DNA from: Pseudomonadota bacterium
Lineage (GTDB): Bacteria; Pseudomonadota; Gammaproteobacteria; Burkholderiales; Burkholderiaceae_B
Assembly (NCBI GenBank): GCA_023439305.1
Contig: JAEXOO010000014.1
Span: forward strand, 31,164-95,163
Direction: 5' to 3'
Length of the DNA: 64,000 nt
Positions 59,279 through 64,000 of this stretch are shown piece by piece (within the stretch, counting starts at the first letter, position 1; every line of letters begins with the position of its first letter). The notes beneath the pieces are model-generated. The model ran no database searches and was not told the origin of the DNA. It saw only the letters and a program-made list of their open reading frames with translations. A program made the translations under genes and the position numbers.

Positions 59279-61189
59279 TCAGGACTCTTTCACGTATTGA
59301 AACTGCATCAAGTACAGGGCCGCCGTGCGGCGCGCGGTTTCCACAATGACCTGCTCGGCGCGACCGGTATCGTCGCAATCCAGCGCCAGTTCCACCGCCA
59401 TCAGCCAGCGAGCCAAATGATGCTCATCGTTCTGGCCATGATAATGCAGGAAGCGGTACATGGATGGCTCCAGCGCCAGCGAGGACTTCAGCAAAGGCAG
59501 CAAGGCCGGCACGATGCGCTGGCCTGTGCCTTCGATGATGTAGATAGCGCCCAGAAGACCGATCGGATCGCGGCTGGCCGCCAGAGCGTGCAGATAGGCG
59601 TTCAACGCCTCACCGCCGGGATTGCGAGCCAGTTGCGCGATATCGGTCTTGTCGCCGCCCGCCTGGCGGTAATCATCGAACAGAATCTTGAAATCGTCCT
59701 GCTCTTCGCCCGCATGCAGGCGGATCAGCTCGGCCAGCGGCGCATAGGTCGGGGACAGGGAGTCGCAGGCTTCACGCATCCACTTGGCACCCTCGCGCAC
59801 TTGGGGAATCCAGTCCGCCATCCATTTTTGATAGTCCTCCATTGCGATGGAGCCGTCATGCAGGCTGCGCAGCAAGGGCGTGCGCCAGACACGCGAGCGG
59901 TAGTCATGCCAGATAGGCGCCAGACGAGTCAGCAGGTCGCGCAAGCCTTCCGGCGCATCGGCCGGATCATGTGGAGGGGCGATATCAACCTGGGCGTCGA
60001 ACGAGGCCGCCTGCTGCTGCGCCGCCGGACGGGACTGGGCTGCGGCCGGCGCATCGCAGGCCTCTGCCTCCAGCAAAATATAGGCGGTCATGAAACGTCC
60101 GGATTCGGGGATGTAGCATAGGATCTGCTCGCCCGGCTGCACGGTGCGGTCGCGCAGAAACTCGGCCAACATGATCAGGATGGACGCCGCCCCTGTATTG
60201 CCGCGCCAGCGCAGATTGCTGTACCAGCGCTCGGCGGGAATGGCCAGTCCGGCCTGTTCCAGCAGATCGGCCACGACAGGCATGAACTTCTCGGACGAGT
60301 AATGGCACAGGAAATGGTTGATGCGGGCCGGGTCCACCCAGCCGTCGCGCACCAGCTTCACGTATTCGTGAATGCCGATGTCGAACAGGTGCGGCAGCAA
60401 GCGTATGTCTTGGCGCAGCGAAAGAGCGCCAGCCTGTTCAGCCTCGGCCCACGAGTCGTAATCCAGATGGCTGCGCGTGGACTCGCGCCCGGCCCCCAGC
60501 TGCATGCAGACCGGGTAGTCGCCCGAAAACGACTTCTGGTGAATCCAGCGCAACCGCAGGCGCACGCCCGGCTGCGCCGTGGGCAGGATCTCGTCACGGT
60601 GGCTAAGCAAGGCCGCGCCCGCGCCGTCCGACAGCATCCAGCGCAGGAAGTGGGAGTCGAAATCGGCCTGATAATCCTGGGATGCAAAGCGCGAACGGCG
60701 GAACAGGCGCGAGGGCATTTCGCTGGCGACCGCCACACCATGGCGATGCGCTCCCAGCTCAATGCCTTGAGCCACTGTTTGCAAGGCCGTCACGCCGGCC
60801 GCGCAAATGCCATGCACGGAATGCACTTCCAGGGGCGGCGCGCCCAGTTCGCCTTGAACCGCATTGGCCAGGCCCGGCATCAACAAATCGCCTCCCGACG
60901 AGCCGCTGGCCAGCAAACCCAGCTCGCCCAGCGGCAAGCCCGCATCCTGCAAGCAGGCACGCACGGCGTTGGCCGCCATGACCGTATTGCTCCAGCGCGT
61001 CGCGCCGTCCTCGCCGATAGCGTAGTAACGCTGGCGTATCCCGTTTTCGGCCAGAATGCGCTGCTTGATGCGTCCGGACAGACGATTCAAGGGCGCAATG
61101 AAACGATCCATGGATTCGTTGTCCACGGGCTCGCCCGGCATGAAGAACTGCGCCTGATGGATGACGACCTGCTCAAAGGCCACGGGCAT
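59279..61189 (-). CDS. Ketoacyl synthase III fused to a haem-oxygenase-like diiron domain
   Basis: A 636-residue fusion. Residues 1-370 are a FabH/thiolase-fold synthase with the complete triad C129 (VHGICAAGV), H296 (FLCHYSSEKF) and N331 (RGNTGAASI); the NGIRQRYYA segment resembles StlD/DarB-type ketosynthases. After an Ala/Gln-rich linker (about 375-410), residues 415-630 are an all-helical haem-oxygenase-like iron-dependent oxidase domain with candidate ligands in LHAGEEQDDF (491-500), IIEGTGQ (E553) and NDEHH (587-591). An AGGAG site supports the start. Condensation and oxidation of a fatty acyl chain in one protein is inferred; the product is unknown. Confidence 0.88.
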   Translation of the reverse strand: MPVAFEQVVIHQAQFFMPGEPVDNESMDRFIAPLNRLSGRIKQRILAENGIRQRYYAIGEDGATRWSNTVMAANAVRACLQDAGLPLGELGLLASGSSGGDLLMPGLANAVQGELGAPPLEVHSVHGICAAGVTALQTVAQGIELGAHRHGVAVASEMPSRLFRRSRFASQDYQADFDSHFLRWMLSDGAGAALLSHRDEILPTAQPGVRLRLRWIHQKSFSGDYPVCMQLGAGRESTRSHLDYDSWAEAEQAGALSLRQDIRLLPHLFDIGIHEYVKLVRDGWVDPARINHFLCHYSSEKFMPVVADLLEQAGLAIPAERWYSNLRWRGNTGAASILIMLAEFLRDRTVQPGEQILCYIPESGRFMTAYILLEAEACDAPAAAQSRPAAQQQAASFDAQVDIAPPHDPADAPEGLRDLLTRLAPIWHDYRSRVWRTPLLRSLHDGSIAMEDYQKWMADWIPQVREGAKWMREACDSLSPTYAPLAELIRLHAGEEQDDFKILFDDYRQAGGDKTDIAQLARNPGGEALNAYLHALAASRDPIGLLGAIYIIEGTGQRIVPALLPLLKSSLALEPSMYRFLHYHGQNDEHHLARWLMAVELALDCDDTGRAEQVIVETARRTAALYLMQFQYVKES

Positions 61190-61203
61190 GAAGAAACTCC
61201 TGA

Positions 61204-62118
61204 CTAGACAGTCTCGCGCCGGCGTTCGGATTCGCCGGCGGGCATGATGGGTTGGCTACGGCAGGCAGGCACGAACAAGCCCGCCACAAAGACCCGCAAC
61301 ATATAAGGCACCAGGCCGCCTTCATTCAGGGCGTCCGGCGTACGGTCTCGGTACTCGGTGCGATGCAGCCGCGTCAGCTCCGACCAATGGGCGCGCGAAT
61401 GCTCGTGATGCGCCACATGCAGACCGATATTGAACAGCAGCGGATTGACCAGGCCTTCAAAGTTGCGCGCATAGGCCAGTTCCCGGCCCCGGCGCGCCTG
61501 GGGCCGCCCATCGGCGTGGGCATGTTGCAGATAATTGGTGGTCAGCAGCCAGTGCAGGCCGTGCAGCTGCGGCAAAATTACATACAGAAAGCCTTTGACC
61601 GGGTCCAGCGCCAGGACCAACCCCCAGCTTCCCAGCCACACCGCATACTGAGCCATGCAGTAACGCCACACGCCCGGCCAATGGCGGCGCAACCCGCCCA
61701 GCCAGCGAAAGATCGTGGGATACAGCGCCGGCACGGCCTCGAACGGATGGATCAGCCAGCCCAGGGTATCGTTGGTGTCGCCCCGGCTGAAGCGGTAGGT
61801 ACGCGCCACATCTTGCTCGCCATGCTTGTAGCGGTGGTGATTGCGTCCGTGCGCGGGCCAGAACACGCAGGCCGGATGGCCCTGCACCAGCGTCAGCCAG
61901 AAATCAGTCAGCCGGTTGGGCCGGCGCCCGCGCCACATGCGCGCATGGTGATGGTTATGGTTGATGACGCCCACGCCCAGCGTCAGGAACAGCAGCAGGC
62001 CATACAGCAGCCAGGAAAACCCGCCGCGCCACAGGGCCGCAACCAGTACGGGATAAGCCAGCAGATACGCCAGGCTCTGCCAATCGCGGCGGTGGTTCAG
62101 CCGCCAGCCAGACATCAT
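61204..62118 (-). CDS. Membrane fatty acid desaturase
   Basis: A 304-residue diiron membrane enzyme. Three histidine boxes are visible: HNHHH (54-58), HGRNHH (90-95) and HVAHHEHS near residue 235, with four membrane segments. The gene overlaps the hydroxylase stop codon (ATGA) and precedes the ketosynthase fusion by 14 bp. It could desaturate the acyl chain handled by the fusion enzyme. Confidence 0.9.
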   Translation of the reverse strand: MMSGWRLNHRRDWQSLAYLLAYPVLVAALWRGGFSWLLYGLLLFLTLGVGVINHNHHHARMWRGRRPNRLTDFWLTLVQGHPACVFWPAHGRNHHRYKHGEQDVARTYRFSRGDTNDTLGWLIHPFEAVPALYPTIFRWLGGLRRHWPGVWRYCMAQYAVWLGSWGLVLALDPVKGFLYVILPQLHGLHWLLTTNYLQHAHADGRPQARRGRELAYARNFEGLVNPLLFNIGLHVAHHEHSRAHWSELTRLHRTEYRDRTPDALNEGGLVPYMLRVFVAGLFVPACRSQPIMPAGESERRRETV

Positions 62119-62861
62119 GCCTGCGGCTCCCCGCCAGGTAGAGCGCGCTCGGGCAGGCGCGTACGGAACAGCCGGTCCATGAAGGTGAACTGAAAGCCGT
62201 AATTGCCGTTGTAGCGCGCATGATGCAGCTGATGACGGCGGCTGGCCGCCAGCCAGTTGCCGCCCGAGACCTTCGGGAAGAAATCGTAGTTGGAATGGCC
62301 GATACTGTTGAAGAACAGACTAAAGAGCGGCACTGACAGCAAGGACCAGAAACTGAAGTCATGCACGATCATGGGCAACAGAATGACATTGCCCAGCATC
62401 AGCGACTCGATGGGGTGAAAGCTGTAGGTGGAAAACGGCGTCACGGTGACGGACGAGTGATGCGGACCATGGAAGCGCCGCAGCCAGCGCGTATGCAGCA
62501 GACGATGGTTCACCCAGAAGTGCACATCGTTCCAGATCACCAGAGCGAGGATTTCCAGAGCGATGCGCCCGGCACTCGCATCGGGCGTCAGGTGCGCCCA
62601 GCCCAACTGCAACAGCCCCCAGGGAAAGACCATTCCCAGACCGAAGATCAGAATGGCCGAGCCTGACTGCTGCAATTCCCGGCGCAATTGGCCCGGCCGC
62701 AAGGGGCGCGTATCCAGCGGCCGCCCCCAGCCCAGCGCCGGCAGCAGCCACCGCGTCAGCATCAGCGTGCCCAGCGCAAAAAGCAGGTAGATTCCGCCGA
62801 AGAACAACAGCCCCGCGCCCATAACCTGCCAGACGCTCAAGGCCTGAAAAGCCTGCCCCAT
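62115..62861 (-). CDS. Fatty acid hydroxylase/sterol desaturase family protein
   Basis: A 248-residue membrane protein with the ERG3/FA-hydroxylase histidine pattern: NHRLLH, RFHGPHH, GHSNYDF and RHQLHHARYN. It should hydroxylate or desaturate a lipid chain using a non-haem diiron centre. It is the first gene of the four-gene minus-strand cluster, whose promoter must lie between it and the divergent pirin gene (62862-63054). Confidence 0.9.
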   Translation of the reverse strand: MGQAFQALSVWQVMGAGLLFFGGIYLLFALGTLMLTRWLLPALGWGRPLDTRPLRPGQLRRELQQSGSAILIFGLGMVFPWGLLQLGWAHLTPDASAGRIALEILALVIWNDVHFWVNHRLLHTRWLRRFHGPHHSSVTVTPFSTYSFHPIESLMLGNVILLPMIVHDFSFWSLLSVPLFSLFFNSIGHSNYDFFPKVSGGNWLAASRRHQLHHARYNGNYGFQFTFMDRLFRTRLPERALPGGEPQA

Positions 62862-63054
62862 TCCCGTTCTCTTTGTATCAAATTGCGCCCATCGTAGCCT
62901 GAGCGCCGGTAGCGCGCCTGCAATATTGGTTACTAATTGCAGGCCGCGCGGCCATGCAAAAAAGCAATACAGTTTTGCACTGGCGGGGACTAATCAACGC
63001 CTGCATTCGGCCTTATCCTTTGAAATATCAACTTATTTTCAACAGGAGTACCCG

Positions 63055-63918
63055 ATGAAAAACGTAATGGGCGTTCTCAATGCACCCCGGCCCCATTGGG
63101 TCGGCGACGGCTTTCCTGTCCGCTCCCTGTTCAGCTATCACGATGATGCCACCCAGCACAGCCCCTTCCTGCTGCTGGATTACGCAGGTCCCGCCCAGTT
63201 TCCCGCCGGATCGCACCGGCGCGGCGTGGGCCAGCATCCGCACCGCGGGTTCGAGACCGTGACCATCGTCTATGACGGCGAGGTCTCGCACCGGGACTCC
63301 ACCGGCCAGGGCGGCACCATCGGCAGAGGCGATGTGCAGTGGATGACGGCGGGTGCGGGCATTCTGCACGAGGAATACCATTCCGACGCCTTCGCACGCG
63401 ACGGCGGCACCTTGCACATGGTGCAATTGTGGGTGAATCTGCCTGCCAGCGCCAAGATGACGCCGCCCCGCTACCAGGCCATCCTGGACGCGGACATCCC
63501 CGCCGTGCCGTTGGAAGGCGGGGCTGGCCAGGTTCGAGTGATTGCCGGCGACTACCAGAGCAACAAAGGCCCTGCCAGCACGCACACCCCCATGCATGTC
63601 TGGGACGTGAAGCTGGCGGCCGGACACCAAACCACCTTTACCGTACCCGAAGGCTGGAACACGGGCCTGGTGGTGCTGAGCGGCACGGTACAGGTCAACG
63701 GCCAGACGATCGCCCGCGAAGCCCAGATGGTGCTGCTGGACCAGAAAGGCACACAAGTGCAGTTGGAGGCCAACGGCGATGTGCAACTGCTGCTGCTCAG
63801 CGGCGAACCGATCGCCGAGCCTGTGGTGGGCTACGGGCCGTTTGTCATGAACAGCCAGCAGGAAATCGTCGAAGCCATCAATGACTTCAACGCCGGCCGC
63901 TTCGGCCAGATGCAGTAA
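63055..63918 (+). CDS. Pirin family protein
   Basis: A 287-residue bicupin protein beginning MKNVMGVLNAPRPHWVGDGF after an AGGAG site; an in-frame ATG at 62926 lacks such a site. The metal motif HPHRGFETVTIVYDGEVSHRD, WMTAGAGILHEE and the C-terminal cupin are typical of YhaK/YhhW-like pirins. Pirins act as quercetinases or redox-sensing cofactors; the role here is unknown. The motif is complete, so the protein is likely active. Confidence 0.93.
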   Translation: MKNVMGVLNAPRPHWVGDGFPVRSLFSYHDDATQHSPFLLLDYAGPAQFPAGSHRRGVGQHPHRGFETVTIVYDGEVSHRDSTGQGGTIGRGDVQWMTAGAGILHEEYHSDAFARDGGTLHMVQLWVNLPASAKMTPPRYQAILDADIPAVPLEGGAGQVRVIAGDYQSNKGPASTHTPMHVWDVKLAAGHQTTFTVPEGWNTGLVVLSGTVQVNGQTIAREAQMVLLDQKGTQVQLEANGDVQLLLLSGEPIAEPVVGYGPFVMNSQQEIVEAINDFNAGRFGQMQ

Positions 63919-63926
63919 ACCCGCCA

Positions 63927-63948
63927 ACGCGGCCCTTCGGGGCCGCGT
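63927..63948 (+). terminator. Hairpin after the pirin gene
   Basis: ACGCGGCCC-TTCG-GGGCCGCGT, a 9-bp stem with a stable UUCG loop, nine bases after the stop codon. The T-run is weak (TCTGG), so it is a probable but not certain terminator. Confidence 0.65.
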
Positions 63949-64000
63949 CTGGCCCTGCCCATTTGCCAGATTGCATTCAACAGACGGGCATACGATATAC

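Overview
The window is a GC-rich stretch of a beta-proteobacterial chromosome, most likely from the family Alcaligenaceae (Alcaligenes, Kerstersia, Bordetella and relatives). The evidence is the gltBD pair, the priA-rep pair, and an aromatic amine dehydrogenase (aau) cluster ending in hemE whose order matches, as I recall it, the one described from Alcaligenes faecalis. I see no insertion sequence, prophage or CRISPR array.

Layout. Positions 1-7312 hold a truncated racemase-like gene, two c-type cytochrome genes around a tRNA-Arg(CCG), and two divergent acyl-CoA gene pairs. Positions 7538-13799 are gltB-gltD. Positions 13985-15394 hold a solitary Rpn-type nuclease gene and a small unknown gene behind a strong promoter packed with dyad operators. 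Positions 15536-19717 are priA-rep. Positions 19999-29006 hold, all on the minus strand, an aldehyde dehydrogenase, a barrel protein, aauB-aauE-aauD-aauA, a cytochrome c, an AraC regulator, a Fis-like regulator and hemE: uptake and oxidation of aromatic amines and their aldehydes. ogt follows. Positions 30363-43091 are one probable 11-gene minus-strand operon: a LIV-type ABC transporter, an SDR, a complete acetoin-type 2-oxo-acid dehydrogenase complex with fused E1, a VOC protein and an aldehyde dehydrogenase. It faces an SDR gene and a FadR-type GntR regulator gene across tandem operators.

Positions 45005-56870 look like a phosphonate-ester catabolic locus: porin, Dpp-type ABC transporter, phosphodiesterase, iron alcohol dehydrogenase, phosphonoacetaldehyde hydrolase, a LysR regulator and a PhoD phosphatase, without the usual PhnW transaminase. 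After an aroE-family gene, positions 58349-62861 hold a four-gene lipid-type cluster built around a fusion of a ketoacyl synthase III with a haem-oxygenase-fold diiron domain, plus a desaturase and a hydroxylase. A pirin gene closes the window.

The most unusual signal is a pair of non-coding elements of exactly 234 bp (29864-30097 minus and 58059-58292 plus). Their 170-bp cores are about 91% identical, and most core differences preserve base pairing on one strand only, through compensatory changes and G-U pairs. Each is closed by 32-bp inverted arms whose sequence differs strongly between copies. This looks like a structured RNA or a small mobile-element family.
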